Shown: positions 51,739 through 61,003, numbered from the stretch's first letter. The stretch is 64,000 bases of DNA from Ruegeria sp. R14_0 (GCF_017743975.1 NZ_JAGHRC010000003.1:124001-188000); one strand, 5' to 3'. Numbers and translations: made by a program. Notes: generated by a model from the letters alone, not told the origin.

Positions 51739-53685
51739 TTAACGACGTTTCCGTTCGAAATTGATGCCGGACATGATCGCCTTGAACGCGTCTTTCTCGT
51801 CGCGGTTGATTCGCGCACCGTTGTCGGCGATGTCGAATACCGCCCTGTCCTCGTTCTGGCTACGACTCGTACGGTTGCGCTCTTCGGCGGCCTGTGCCAG
51901 CCGGTATGTCAGCGCCTCATCAGCCAGTTCAGTAAGTTCCTCGGCAGCTTCGGCAATCTCGGCATCCAACCCCCGGAGCGCTTTGATCTTTGCGAGTTCC
52001 TCGGCCAGTGTCATCTCGGCCTTTTCAACGTCGCCTGGTTTGAACACACAGGGGATTACTGCGACATGGCGAAGGGCCAGCAGGTTTTCAAGGATTTCGC
52101 TGCCTAAAGTTTCGATTATGTGGTCTTTCAGATGATCCGGGTCATCGATGGCGTGCCGCAAAATGGCCGCGCGCAGGGCCGCGTGGTCGGGGTCATGGCA
52201 CTCCATCTCTTCCAGCTGCGCTTCAAACTGGATGACGACCTCAGGGTTCAGGATTGCGATGGCGAGAATTGCTGCCTCACGCAGTTGGATGTCGGCATTC
52301 TCGGACGACGCAAGGAATGAAGCGCGTGCACCTGGTGTTGCGGCTGGCTTGGGTTGCCACTTGCCGCGCGGCTGCCATTGACGGTTCTGCGGCTGGCGTT
52401 GCGGGCGGAACAATTGCCAGCGCAGGTCTTTGATCTCCTGTCCATAATGCGACCGGATTGAAGGGTCTCGGATCAGTTTGATCTTGTCGCGCAGCGCCTT
52501 GTCCAAAGCTGCCTTGCGTTCCGGACTGTCGAACACCTTGCCCTCGGTCTCGCGCTGCCACAGCAGTTTGACCATTGGGATCGCGCCTTCCAGCACCGAT
52601 TGAACCGCCCCAGGTCCTTCGGCGCGCAATAGGTCATCAGGGTCCTTGCCTTCGGGCATCAGCGCAAATCTTAGGGATTTCCCGGCCTCGAGCAACGGCA
52701 AGGCCAGATCGACGGCGCGCATCGCCGCGCGCAAACCGGCCGTATCGCCATCCAGCGCGATGATCGGCTCATCCGATATCCGCCAGAGCAGTTGCAATTG
52801 ATGCTCGGTGATCGCCGTGCCCAGCGGCGCGACCGAAGACCCAAACCCGGCCTCGGCCAAGGCGATCACGTCCATATACCCCTCGGCCACGATCAGTGGC
52901 TGTCCCTTCCCCGCCGCCTGACGGGCAGGTCCGTGGTTATAAAGGCTGCGGCCTTTGTCGAACAATTCAGTTTCAGGCGAGTTCAGGTATTTCGCGTTGT
53001 CGTTGGGGTCCATCGCGCGACCGCCAAAGGCAATGCAGCGCCCCCGGGGGTCGCGGATCGGGTACATGATCCGGTTGCGAAACGTGTCGTACGGCTTTTT
53101 GCCCTTGTTCGAAGGCTTGGCCAGACCTGCCCCAAGGATCAGATCCTCGGCCACGTTCTTGCCGCGCAAATGATCCCACAACCCTTGCCATCCGTCAGGT
53201 GCAAAACCGATTTCCCATCGATCCAGCGCTTGCGGATCCAGACCACGACGCGTCAGGTAATCCCGCGCTGCACCCCCTGCACCGGTCTTGAGCTGCAGAC
53301 GGAAGAATTGCACCGCCTGCTCCATGACTTCGGCCAGCTGTGAGCGGCGGTCCTGCTTCTCTTGCGCTTTCGGATCACGCGCGGGCATCGGCATGCCGGC
53401 CTCGCGCGATAGTATCTCAACCGCTTCGATGAACGAGACGTTCTCGGTCTCTTTCACAAAAGTAATCGCATCACCTTTGGCATGACATCCAAAGCAGTAA
53501 TAGAACCCCTTTTGGTCATCAACGTGGAACGAGGCGGTCTTTTCATGATGAAACGGGCATGGCGCCCACATATCCCCCTTGCCCTGATTGGACTTGCGTT
53601 GATCCCACGTGACTTTGCGACCGACAACCTGAGACAGGCTGAGCCGGGTGCGAAGTTCATCGAGAAAACCGGGAGGCAAGGACAT
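51739..53685 (-). CDS. dnaG: DNA primase
   Basis: DnaG lays RNA primers at the replication fork. The 648-residue protein has the CHC2 zinc finger (Cys43, His46, Cys64, Cys67: APCPFHHEKTASFHVD and FYYCFGCHAKGD). The core with GRALYNHG-like and FGGRAMDPNDNAKYLNSPET segments follows, then the Toprim metal motifs EGYMDVIALAEAGF and LDGDTAGLRAAMR, and a helicase-binding C-terminus. It is followed by rpoD. Confidence 0.97.
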   Translation of the reverse strand: MSLPPGFLDELRTRLSLSQVVGRKVTWDQRKSNQGKGDMWAPCPFHHEKTASFHVDDQKGFYYCFGCHAKGDAITFVKETENVSFIEAVEILSREAGMPMPARDPKAQEKQDRRSQLAEVMEQAVQFFRLQLKTGAGGAARDYLTRRGLDPQALDRWEIGFAPDGWQGLWDHLRGKNVAEDLILGAGLAKPSNKGKKPYDTFRNRIMYPIRDPRGRCIAFGGRAMDPNDNAKYLNSPETELFDKGRSLYNHGPARQAAGKGQPLIVAEGYMDVIALAEAGFGSSVAPLGTAITEHQLQLLWRISDEPIIALDGDTAGLRAAMRAVDLALPLLEAGKSLRFALMPEGKDPDDLLRAEGPGAVQSVLEGAIPMVKLLWQRETEGKVFDSPERKAALDKALRDKIKLIRDPSIRSHYGQEIKDLRWQLFRPQRQPQNRQWQPRGKWQPKPAATPGARASFLASSENADIQLREAAILAIAILNPEVVIQFEAQLEEMECHDPDHAALRAAILRHAIDDPDHLKDHIIETLGSEILENLLALRHVAVIPCVFKPGDVEKAEMTLAEELAKIKALRGLDAEIAEAAEELTELADEALTYRLAQAAEERNRTSRSQNEDRAVFDIADNGARINRDEKDAFKAIMSGINFERKRR

Positions 53686-53707
53686 GGCTTAAACCTGCCA
53701 GAAATGG

Positions 53708-53737
53708 AAACGCTCGCCAAGACAGGGGCGAGCGTTT
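53708..53737 (-). terminator. Terminator/hairpin upstream of dnaG
   Basis: AAACGCTCGCC (53708-53718) and GGCGAGCGTTT (53727-53737) form an 11-bp stem. It lies between the small secreted protein gene and dnaG on the same strand, so it probably ends the upstream message. The T-run is short. Confidence 0.6.
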
Positions 53738-53765
53738 GTCCACAAAGAAATCGTCGGACTGTGGA

Positions 53766-54062
53766 TTATTGCTGCAGACACAGCTCTAGCCACGCTGCAC
53801 CCAGATCTTTCTTGCGCACATCCCGCATCTTTTGCTCATAAACCCAAGGGGTGATCAGTGGGATCGCCGCGTTGTAGTTTTCAGGCCAGGACGGGCTTGT
53901 TTCTGCAACCGCCTGTGGCACATCGCGTTCTTTGACACGGTCCAGCCGGGCCTGCTGAATCGCCTTAACAACGTCAGCCTGGTACTGGCAGCTTTGTTCC
54001 TTGGTCTCGGCGGCGGCCAAAGGTGTGGCCAGCAAAGCTGCAGCAAGGGCGATACGCAACAT
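53766..54062 (-). CDS. Small secreted protein of unknown function
   Basis: The 98-residue protein has a signal peptide (MLRIALAAALLATPLAAAET). The mature part (QSCQYQADVVKAIQQARLDR, ENYNAAIPLITPWVYEQKMR, LGAAWLELCLQQ) is mostly helical with two cysteines that could pair. I know no function. It stands between gdhA and dnaG on the same strand, with hairpins on both sides, and is probably transcribed alone. Confidence 0.78.
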   Translation of the reverse strand: MLRIALAAALLATPLAAAETKEQSCQYQADVVKAIQQARLDRVKERDVPQAVAETSPSWPENYNAAIPLITPWVYEQKMRDVRKKDLGAAWLELCLQQ

Positions 54063-54091
54063 GGGGTACTCCGAAAATCGATTCTGTCGCT

Positions 54092-54120
54092 GCAGCTTAC
54101 CTGCCGCAGGCGTAAGCTGC
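54092..54120 (-). terminator. Hairpin downstream of gdhA
   Basis: GCAGCTTAC (54092-54100) and GTAAGCTGC (54112-54120) pair perfectly over an 11-base loop. It lies 81 bases after the glutamate dehydrogenase stop. It lacks a T-run, so it is only a possible terminator. Confidence 0.4.
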
Positions 54121-54200
54121 CATTGGCGTTTTCATCGCATCGGTGCGAACATCGGCAACTGTGTTGCGCAACCCGGTCAAAACCAGATTGCGCGTTGGCT

Positions 54201-55631
54201 TCAGAGACCCTTGGCGCGATAACTTTTGGAAACCCGGTCAATAGCCACGATATAGGCCGCCGTCCGCAGGTCTTCGACGTCATCGCGGCTGTGCCACACT
54301 TCGCGCATCGACTGATAGGCAATCCGCATGGTGTCATCCAGGCCCGAGCGCACCAGCTCCAGCTCATCCGCGCCGCGCAGATACTTGGCCTTGAAATCCG
54401 GAGACATCGACCACGCATCACCAAGGTAACGGTCCAGCCGCTGTAGCTCGCTGACGATCAGCTCGTGCCGCGCCTCTTCCTGCCGGCGCTGCATGCGACC
54501 GAAACGGATATGGCTCAGGTTTTTGACCCACTCAAAGTAGGACACCGTCACACCGCCTGCATTCGCGTACATATCCGGAATGATGACCGTGCCCTTCTTG
54601 CGCAGAATCTCATCCGCACCGGCGGTCACCGGACCATTCGCGGCCTCGATAATCAACGGCGCCTTGATGCGTTCCGCGTTGGAAAGGTTGATAACCCCCT
54701 CCAATGCGGCCGGAATCAGAATGTCGCAGTCTTCTTCCAGAACGGCAGTACCTTCGGCCGAATGGGTTGCATCCGGATAATCGCTGACACCGCCATGCTT
54801 GATGATCCATTGGCGAACCGACTCGACGTCGATCCCTTCGGGATTATACAGCGCGCCGTCCCATTCGATGATTCCGACGATTTTCGAGCCGTCCTCTTCG
54901 CTCAGGAACTTCGCGGCGTGATATCCCACATTGCCAAGGCCCTGAACAATGACACGCTTGCCATCCAGCTTTCCGGAAAGCCCCGCCTTCTGCATGTCTT
55001 CCGGATGGCGAAAGAACTCACGCAAAGCGTACTGGATGCCCCGACCCGTTGCTTCGACCCGTCCGGCGATCCCGCCGGCATTCAGCGGTTTGCCGGTCAC
55101 ACAGGCCCGCGAGTTAATGTCCGTGGTGTTCATCCGGGCATACTGATCGGCCATCCAGGCCATCTCACGCTCACCCGTGCCCATGTCCGGGGCTGGTACG
55201 TTCTGGGATGGGTTGATCAGATCCCGCTTGGCCAGTTCATAGGCGAAACGTCGGGTGATCTGCTCAAGTTCATGCTCTTCATATTTTCTGGGGTCGATGC
55301 ACAACCCCCCTTTCGAGCCGCCAAATGGCGTCTCAACCAGGGCGCATTTGTACGTCATCAGTGCCGCCAACGCCTCAACCTCATCCTGATTCACGGCGGT
55401 GGCATATCTGATACCGCCCTTCACGGGCTCCATATGTTCAGAGTGAACCGATCGGTAACCAGTGAACGTGTGAATATCGCCGCGAAGCCGAACGCCAAAA
55501 CGCACCGTATAGGTGGCGTTGCAAACACGGATCTTTTCTTCCAATCCCGGAGGAAGATCCATCAGGGACGCCGCCCTGTTAAACATCAAGTCTACACTTT
55601 GGCGAAAGCTGGGTTCGTTGTTTGGCGTCAT
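54201..55631 (-). CDS. gdhA: Glu/Leu/Phe/Val-type glutamate dehydrogenase
   Basis: The enzyme interconverts glutamate and 2-oxoglutarate plus ammonia. The 476-residue protein has MEPVKGGIRYATAVNQDEVE, the catalytic Lys in TPFGGSKGGLCIDPRK, PAPDMGTGEREMAWMADQYA and the dinucleotide loop IVQGLGNVGYHAAKFL. Length and C-terminal basic helices resemble the alphaproteobacterial subgroup. Cofactor choice (NAD or NADP) is not certain from this reading. It is divergent from the tad-type genes. Confidence 0.95.
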   Translation of the reverse strand: MTPNNEPSFRQSVDLMFNRAASLMDLPPGLEEKIRVCNATYTVRFGVRLRGDIHTFTGYRSVHSEHMEPVKGGIRYATAVNQDEVEALAALMTYKCALVETPFGGSKGGLCIDPRKYEEHELEQITRRFAYELAKRDLINPSQNVPAPDMGTGEREMAWMADQYARMNTTDINSRACVTGKPLNAGGIAGRVEATGRGIQYALREFFRHPEDMQKAGLSGKLDGKRVIVQGLGNVGYHAAKFLSEEDGSKIVGIIEWDGALYNPEGIDVESVRQWIIKHGGVSDYPDATHSAEGTAVLEEDCDILIPAALEGVINLSNAERIKAPLIIEAANGPVTAGADEILRKKGTVIIPDMYANAGGVTVSYFEWVKNLSHIRFGRMQRRQEEARHELIVSELQRLDRYLGDAWSMSPDFKAKYLRGADELELVRSGLDDTMRIAYQSMREVWHSRDDVEDLRTAAYIVAIDRVSKSYRAKGL

Positions 55632-55956
55632 GTGATCCTCCGTGCCGGTGAACGCAAAGCGTTCTGACGTTTTGTCGCACCCATTGCCTAAACGATCAAT
55701 ATTTAAGCAAAGATAAAACGCAGAATCCTACGGAAGACCCGCGAAACAGGCTGAGTCGCCGGTCATCTTCGAAAGCGCCGAAATTGTCGCCGCAGGGAAA
55801 ACAGAAACCCTGAATGCCGCAAAATTATCCCCAGTCTGCCTGCAAACTAGCCAAATACCTGGCGATTTTGCCCAATTCACGCCACGTTTCGCCGTTAATT
55901 TTTGAACGTTAACGTTTCCTTAGCAGTTAGAGTCTCTGCTCAGCGAGGTCGGCAAA
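55632..55956. other. Divergent spacer between gdhA and the tad-type genes
   Basis: This 325-base spacer is AT-richer than the surroundings and must hold both promoters. The right end has GTTAA-rich sequence, with TTAA-CGTTTCC-TTAGC at 55909-55924. That matches the CtrA site TTAA-N7-TTAAC except for one base. No gene, RNA or clear terminator was found. Confidence 0.4.
55909..55924 (+). promoter_or_regulatory. CtrA-like site before tadG
   Basis: TTAA (55909-55912), seven bases and TTAGC (55920-55924) differ by one base from the CtrA consensus TTAA-N7-TTAAC. It lies 33 bases before the TadG-type ATG. CtrA controls motility and pilus genes in Rhodobacterales; the assignment here is tentative. 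Confidence 0.3.
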
Positions 55957-57723
55957 ATGGCAATGCGCGTATTTAAGTGCGGTTCTAAAAACCAAAAGGG
56001 TGAAACCTCTGCAGCGCGGCGTTTCGCGCGAGAGGAAGATGGTGGTGTCTTCACCATTTTCGTGCTCATCGGTTTTTTGCTCATCATGGCGACAGCTGGC
56101 ATCGGCGTGGACATCATGAACTTTGAACGCGACCGCACAAGTCTGCAGGCTACTCTGGACCGCGCGGTTCTTGCAGCAGCGAACGTTAAGCAAGACCTTC
56201 CTCCTAAGGAGGTCGTAAAGTCCTATATCGAGAAATCTGACGTTCGCGGGGAACTTACGGGAGAGCCTATCGTTCTCGAAGGAATTGGCTCAAGAAAAGT
56301 CACGGCCAATGCTTCAGTCGATGTTGACATGCATTTCTTGTCCTATTTCGGTTATCCCAAACTGACAGCGGCAGCCGCAAGCGTCGCGGAAGAGGCCATC
56401 GGTTCGATCGAAATCGCGATGGTTCTCGATATCTCAGGCTCCATGAATTGGAACTCTGCGACAGCCAACAAGAAGAAAATTGCCGCGCTTCGTGAAGCTG
56501 CGGTCAAATTCGTGAATACGATCTACAAAGAAGAAGATCCCGACAAGATTTCGATCGCGATCATTCCGTACAACAATCAGGTGAATGCCAGCGCGAATAT
56601 CCTGGATAAGATGTCCGGCGTGACGCGCGAGCACACCTTTTCGAATTGCGTAAACTTCAAACCGTCCCAATTCGGGGAAGTTGCTTTGGACCCCACCAAA
56701 CCTCTCAACCGAACAGCGCATTTCGACCGAAGAAACTATGGGGACAATTACAGTAGCGAACTTCACAGGAGTTCTGTCTGCACTACCCGAGCAGGCAGCG
56801 CCATAACACCAGTGACCAATGTTATTGCAGACCTGCACAAGCAGATTAACGCGATGACACCAGGCGGAAACACGTCGATTGATATCGGGGTGAAATGGGG
56901 TGCCGCGTTTCTGGACCCTTCTTTCCAGCCTGTGATCGCGCAACTGGCAAATCAGAATTTCGACCCAAATGTGAATGTTGATCCAGATACTGGTTTCATC
57001 GTTGGGACGTCTCAAGAGCCTAAGAAAGTTGTACCTCCGGTCTTTAGTAACCGACCGGCGGCGTATGACACTAACGTCAAAAAGATCATGGTTGTTATGA
57101 CCGATGGTGAGAACACCGAAAACTGGATACTGGACGATGATCTGCGCGATGGGGCTTCGGATGTTTGGTTCAACTCAGACCCAATCATCGGTGAAGTTTG
57201 CACCTATTACCCGGGCTGGGGAACATGGTGTCGTGATGAAGTTATTCACGACAATGAGTACAGCGTTCGCACCTCTACTGATCCGGATCTCTATTACTGG
57301 ACCCGGCAGGAGTTGGAAGACCAGACTGAACCCTACGGTGGCGCAGACAAGAATACGCGCCTGACCTACCCCCAATTGTGGAACCGCGTAAACTTAGACT
57401 GGAACGCTCGGTATAACTATGCTTGGCAGGACAACAACAACACTAACTGGTACTCGAGAGCATTTACCACGACCAGCAGAACGACCAAAGATACGCGTCT
57501 GAAGAATATCTGCGGCAAACTCAAAGCAAAAAATGTCGACATCTATGGCATTGCGTTCGAAGCACCGGACGTTGGCGTCAAAGCAATCAAAAACTGCTCG
57601 AGCGGCGACGGTTTCTTTTTCCCGGTTAACGCCGGCGGCACGTTGGGAAGCGAAAATCTGACTTTGGAACAGGTTTTTCAGACCATTGCAGTATCAATTA
57701 AACGCCTGAGGCTGACGCAATGA
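55957..57723 (+). CDS. TadG-like pilus assembly protein with von Willebrand A domain
   Basis: The 588-residue protein has a TadE/TadG-type N-terminus with one hydrophobic helix (GGVFTIFVLIGFLLIMATAG, about 28-47). A von Willebrand A domain follows with the metal site DISGSM (about 158-163), NAMTPGGNTSIDIGVKWGAA and MVVMTDGENTEN, and it ends DIYGIAFEAPD...VSIKRLRLTQ. TadG proteins act in tight-adherence pilus assembly. Its stop overlaps the next gene by four bases. Codon use is more AT-rich than the housekeeping genes. Confidence 0.88.
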   Translation: MAMRVFKCGSKNQKGETSAARRFAREEDGGVFTIFVLIGFLLIMATAGIGVDIMNFERDRTSLQATLDRAVLAAANVKQDLPPKEVVKSYIEKSDVRGELTGEPIVLEGIGSRKVTANASVDVDMHFLSYFGYPKLTAAAASVAEEAIGSIEIAMVLDISGSMNWNSATANKKKIAALREAAVKFVNTIYKEEDPDKISIAIIPYNNQVNASANILDKMSGVTREHTFSNCVNFKPSQFGEVALDPTKPLNRTAHFDRRNYGDNYSSELHRSSVCTTRAGSAITPVTNVIADLHKQINAMTPGGNTSIDIGVKWGAAFLDPSFQPVIAQLANQNFDPNVNVDPDTGFIVGTSQEPKKVVPPVFSNRPAAYDTNVKKIMVVMTDGENTENWILDDDLRDGASDVWFNSDPIIGEVCTYYPGWGTWCRDEVIHDNEYSVRTSTDPDLYYWTRQELEDQTEPYGGADKNTRLTYPQLWNRVNLDWNARYNYAWQDNNNTNWYSRAFTTTSRTTKDTRLKNICGKLKAKNVDIYGIAFEAPDVGVKAIKNCSSGDGFFFPVNAGGTLGSENLTLEQVFQTIAVSIKRLRLTQ

Positions 57724-58250
57724 TCCTCAAAACGCTGGGAAAAATAGTTCGCTTCAAGCGGACCGAAGACGGCGGAGTGACAATCGAGTTTGTTATCCTC
57801 TTCCCTCTTTACATGTTCTTCATTCTGGCCGTGATTGAATATGCACTGGTCACGATTCAACAAGCGATGTTGGAACGCTCCGTGGACCTGGTCGTGCGCG
57901 ATATTCGACTTGGCATCAATTTACCGGACACAGAACACGACACGATCAAGGATGCCATTTGTGGCAATATGGTCGGTATGCGGGATTGCTCGAACAATCT
58001 GCTGTTGGAGATGATTGTTCAGGACCCTTTCAGCGGCGTGAACTTCCCTGCCGAGCCAACTTGCGTTGATAGAGAGGAAGAAGTTCAACCGGTGACCACA
58101 TTCCAAAACGGTGGATCGAATTCGCTCATGATTATGCGCGCCTGCGCCCTGGTTGATCCGTTGTTCCCGACAACTGAAGTTGGCCGGAAGATGTCAGGCC
58201 ACAACCTCGTCACACTGACGACGACAACCACTTTTGTTCAGGAGCCCTAA
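57720..58250 (+). CDS. TadE-like pseudopilin
   Basis: The 176-residue protein has a TadE N-terminus (RFKRTEDGGVTIEFVILFPL, the Gly-Gly/Glu+hydrophobic type of minor pseudopilin) followed by one membrane helix. A periplasmic domain with Cys residues in DAICGNMVGMRDCSNN and ACALVDPLFP follows. It overlaps the TadG-type stop by four bases and is followed by a second TadE-like gene after one base. A pilus role is inferred from the family. Confidence 0.85.
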   Translation: MILKTLGKIVRFKRTEDGGVTIEFVILFPLYMFFILAVIEYALVTIQQAMLERSVDLVVRDIRLGINLPDTEHDTIKDAICGNMVGMRDCSNNLLLEMIVQDPFSGVNFPAEPTCVDREEEVQPVTTFQNGGSNSLMIMRACALVDPLFPTTEVGRKMSGHNLVTLTTTTTFVQEP

Positions 58251-58251
58251 T

Positions 58252-58890
58252 ATGAAGCGTTTCTTCCCACGCATCCCTCGCTCCCTTAGTAACTTTGCCC
58301 GTCGAGAAAACGGCAGCCTTTCCGTTGAAACGGCAATTATTTTTCCCGTTCTCACTTGGGCGGTAACGCTTACCTATTCTTACTTCGACGGCTTTCTCGA
58401 AAGCACTGCCAACGTGAAAGCGGCATACACAATAAGCGACTTGATTTCGCGGGAAGGTGACAGGGAAATCACCGACACCTACGCGGAATCCATGTACGTC
58501 CTGTATAACCGAATGGTGGCCAATGACTCGCCGTTGCGGATGCGTTTGTCGGTCGTCACATATGTTGCGGCCGACCCAGATACAGGTGCCGACGAGTACT
58601 ATATTGTCAATTGGTCGACGCATTGCGGTTTTGAAGGGAATTGGACACAGGACAACCACGATCCGCTGATCGAAAAGCTGCCGGCAATGGCGGACTTGGA
58701 CACGTTGATCATTGTCGAAACGTCCAAAGAGTACATTCCGCGTACGACGACAAAGTGGCTGTCTGGCGGCAACGAGTTCAACAATTTTGTTTTCTCGCGC
58801 CCGCGTTTTGTCCCAATTGTGAAAGGGAACCCTTCTGCTAAGTTCTGTCAGTTGGACATCCCACCAGCGCAGACAGCCCCTGAAGCATAA
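58252..58890 (+). CDS. TadE/TadF-like pseudopilin
   Basis: The 212-residue protein has the class III pseudopilin start (FARRENGSLSVETAIIFPVL, with the conserved Glu five residues into the helix) and one membrane segment. The periplasmic part has VNWSTHCGFEGNWTQDN and ETSKEYIPRTTTKWLS. The ATG at 58252 follows the previous TAA by one base. The 3' end overlaps the convergent gene below by 53 bases. It completes a three-gene TadG-TadE-TadE unit. Confidence 0.85.
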   Translation: MKRFFPRIPRSLSNFARRENGSLSVETAIIFPVLTWAVTLTYSYFDGFLESTANVKAAYTISDLISREGDREITDTYAESMYVLYNRMVANDSPLRMRLSVVTYVAADPDTGADEYYIVNWSTHCGFEGNWTQDNHDPLIEKLPAMADLDTLIIVETSKEYIPRTTTKWLSGGNEFNNFVFSRPRFVPIVKGNPSAKFCQLDIPPAQTAPEA

Positions 58891-59317
58891 ATTTGGTTTC
58901 GGCGGCCGTGGTCAGGCCGCCCACGCCTACGCGGCGCCCTAACCGCCACCACAAACCCGGTGCCCAGCTGTTGCCCGCCTTTTCTTTGGTTTTCAGCAAA
59001 AACCCGTTTGAGGGCTTGAAAGCAAACACGCCCTGATCGATGGCCTCGATGTCTTCGATCCGAGCGATCAAGTGCCCTGCCCCGGTTCTGAGTTCAGTCT
59101 CAGTCAATTCGATCCAGTCGCTTGTGGCGTGCCACATCCGGTAGGCAAGCCAGAACGACGCCCCCCCAACAACCAACAGAAACATCTGCCAGACTGGCTC
59201 TGGCGGTGTGGCGATCGCGACATAGATGACAAGCACACCGACGGTAGACAGCATTCCCACCCCCAGCCATCGTCTTGGTGAAGATGGGCGGACCGTGGCT
59301 AGAATTTCCTGTTGCAT
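58838..59317 (-). CDS. Membrane protein of unknown function
   Basis: The 159-residue protein has two membrane segments (LGVGMLSTVGVLVIYVAIAT and QMFLLVVGGASFWLAYRMW). A beta-rich cytoplasmic part follows (IELTETELRTGAGHLIARIE; KAGNSWAPGLWWRLGRRVGV) that resembles bacterial PH-like domains. No function is known. The frame opens at 59449, but ATG 59317 (MQQEILATVRP) follows an AGGGAACG ribosome site. It converges on the TadE-like gene. Confidence 0.75.
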   Translation of the reverse strand: MQQEILATVRPSSPRRWLGVGMLSTVGVLVIYVAIATPPEPVWQMFLLVVGGASFWLAYRMWHATSDWIELTETELRTGAGHLIARIEDIEAIDQGVFAFKPSNGFLLKTKEKAGNSWAPGLWWRLGRRVGVGGLTTAAETKFMLQGLSALVGCPTDRT

Positions 59318-59475
59318 TGGCGTTCCCTGCTCTGTTTCGCATGGGTTTAGCCGCTTTGCGCAACAAAAAACAGAGGGACACATCCTGCGAATTTGCGCAC
59401 AGTCCCCGTGTTTGCATGCAAATTGACGCAGATAGCGCACAACATACATGATCCTCAGAAGTTCAGGAGATCATC

Positions 59476-60387
59476 ATGTCCCTCAGACCAACATTGGAAA
59501 CCCGCAAAGCCGTGCCGACCATGGAAGGCGCAGGCGTAAAACTACACCGGGCCTTTGGGTTCCAGGACCCGTCCGAGCTTGATCCATTCCTGTTGTTCGA
59601 CGACTTCAGGAACGAGCGCCCGCAGGACTATCAAGCGGGTTTCCCATGGCACCCCCATCGCGGCATCGAGACCATCACCTACGTGCTGTCAGGCACCGTC
59701 GAACACGCGGATTCGCTTGGAAACACCGGGACACTGGGTGCAGGTGATGTCCAGTGGATGACCGCTGGTTCCGGGATCCTGCACCAGGAAATGCCCAAGG
59801 GAAACACTGCGGGCCAGATGCACGGGTTTCAACTGTGGGGCAACTTGCCGTCAGATCAGAAGATGACCGCGCCCCGTTATCAGGACGTGCAAAGCAAAGA
59901 CATCCCCGAGGTCATCGATGATGACGGAACAACCGTGCGCGTCATCGTGGGGGAATTCTGGGGCAAGACCGGTCCCGTCGACGGCATTGCAGCCGATCCA
60001 CAGTATCTGGACGTGCAAATCCCGGCCGGAGTGAAAAAGACCTTTCGGATCGACACCTATCGCCGGGCCTTTGCCTATGTGTTCCAAGGTCAGGCAGCCT
60101 TTGCCGACGCATCGCAACCCACCGGCGTACTGCTGGAAAAGGAAGTCGCCGGGCAAGAGGTCAACATCCGCGATCTTTCGGGGGACCGGACTCTGGTCCG
60201 GTTCGGAACCGGTGATGAAGTCACTGTTCAAGCAGGCCCCGAGGGCGTGCGGTTTCTCTTGATCTCGGGCGCACCGATAGACGAGCCAGTTGCATGGCAT
60301 GGACCTATCGTGATGAACACCCGGGCCGAACTGGAACAGGCGTTCCGCGAATTGCGCAACGGTACGTTCATCCGCGCAGCTCACTAA
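59476..60387 (+). CDS. Pirin family protein
   Basis: The 303-residue bicupin has the pirin signatures HRAFGFQDPSELDPFLLFDD, FPWHPHRGIETITYVLSGTV (metal-site His-x-His) and GSGILHQEMPKG, followed by LHGFQLWGNLP-like residues (MHGFQLWGNLPSDQK). Some pirins have quercetinase activity; others act as regulators. A CAGGAGATCATC ribosome site precedes the ATG. The gene converges on the TetR gene with 18 bases between stops. Confidence 0.93.
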   Translation: MSLRPTLETRKAVPTMEGAGVKLHRAFGFQDPSELDPFLLFDDFRNERPQDYQAGFPWHPHRGIETITYVLSGTVEHADSLGNTGTLGAGDVQWMTAGSGILHQEMPKGNTAGQMHGFQLWGNLPSDQKMTAPRYQDVQSKDIPEVIDDDGTTVRVIVGEFWGKTGPVDGIAADPQYLDVQIPAGVKKTFRIDTYRRAFAYVFQGQAAFADASQPTGVLLEKEVAGQEVNIRDLSGDRTLVRFGTGDEVTVQAGPEGVRFLLISGAPIDEPVAWHGPIVMNTRAELEQAFRELRNGTFIRAAH

Positions 60388-60388
60388 C

Positions 60389-60431
60389 AAAAAAAGAAAA
60401 CGTGGTCAGGCGGTTACGGCGCGCCTGACCA
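60389..60431 (-). terminator. Terminator of the TetR gene
   Basis: On the minus strand TGGTCAGGC / GCCTGACCA (60431-60423 and 60411-60403) form a stem. It is followed by CGTTTTCTTTTTTTG, an intrinsic terminator overlapping the tetR stop codon at 60408-60406. Confidence 0.85.
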
Positions 60432-60993
60432 TATCCCAATAGATCTGCTCGACCTCATCCAACGACAATCGGCCACCGGTCCGATACCAGGTCATTACAC
60501 CGTTCAACATGGCAATCACCGCCAATGTTGCGATCTTGGTGTCTGCGACCGAGAACAGCCCGGCATTCTGACCGTCCTGCAATATCCTTTCGAGTGAATC
60601 CTCATAGGCCCGGCGCAAGGCTTCGATCTCCGAAAAGTTCTCGGGCGTAAGATTGCGCAGCTCCATATAGGCGATGAACACCTCATCCGGCCGCTCCATG
60701 TGGAACCGAATGTGAAAGCCGACAAATCGGCGCAGCGCGTCCTCAGGACCAGTCGGTTTATCCAACGCCGCATAGGCGGCCAGCAGATCCTTCAGATGAT
60801 CTTGCATCAACCGATACAGCAAACTTTGCTTGTCCGGGGTGTAGTTGTACAACGCCCCCGCCTGCACGCCGACCTCCTTGGCAATCTGGCGCATGGACAC
60901 GGCCGCATAGCCGTGCCGGGCGAACAAACCCAACGCTGCTTTGCGGATGCGCGGGCCAGTGATGTCGGAATGTGATCCTTGAGTACGTGCCAT
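60406..60993 (-). CDS. TetR family transcriptional regulator
   Basis: The 195-residue protein has the TetR DNA-binding helix-turn-helix (IRKAALGLFARHGYAAVSMR; QIAKEVGVQAGALYNYTPDK, residues about 17-55). A ligand domain of the TetR_C type follows with FVGFHIRFHMERPDEVFIAY. The frame opens at a TTG (61014); ATG 60993 (MARTQGSHSD) or 60999 are the realistic starts. The palindrome at 61004-61025 next to its start is the likely operator, shared with the lipoprotein gene promoter. Confidence 0.92.
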   Translation of the reverse strand: MARTQGSHSDITGPRIRKAALGLFARHGYAAVSMRQIAKEVGVQAGALYNYTPDKQSLLYRLMQDHLKDLLAAYAALDKPTGPEDALRRFVGFHIRFHMERPDEVFIAYMELRNLTPENFSEIEALRRAYEDSLERILQDGQNAGLFSVADTKIATLAVIAMLNGVMTWYRTGGRLSLDEVEQIYWDMVRRAVTA

Positions 60994-61003
60994 ACCCATA
61001 TCG

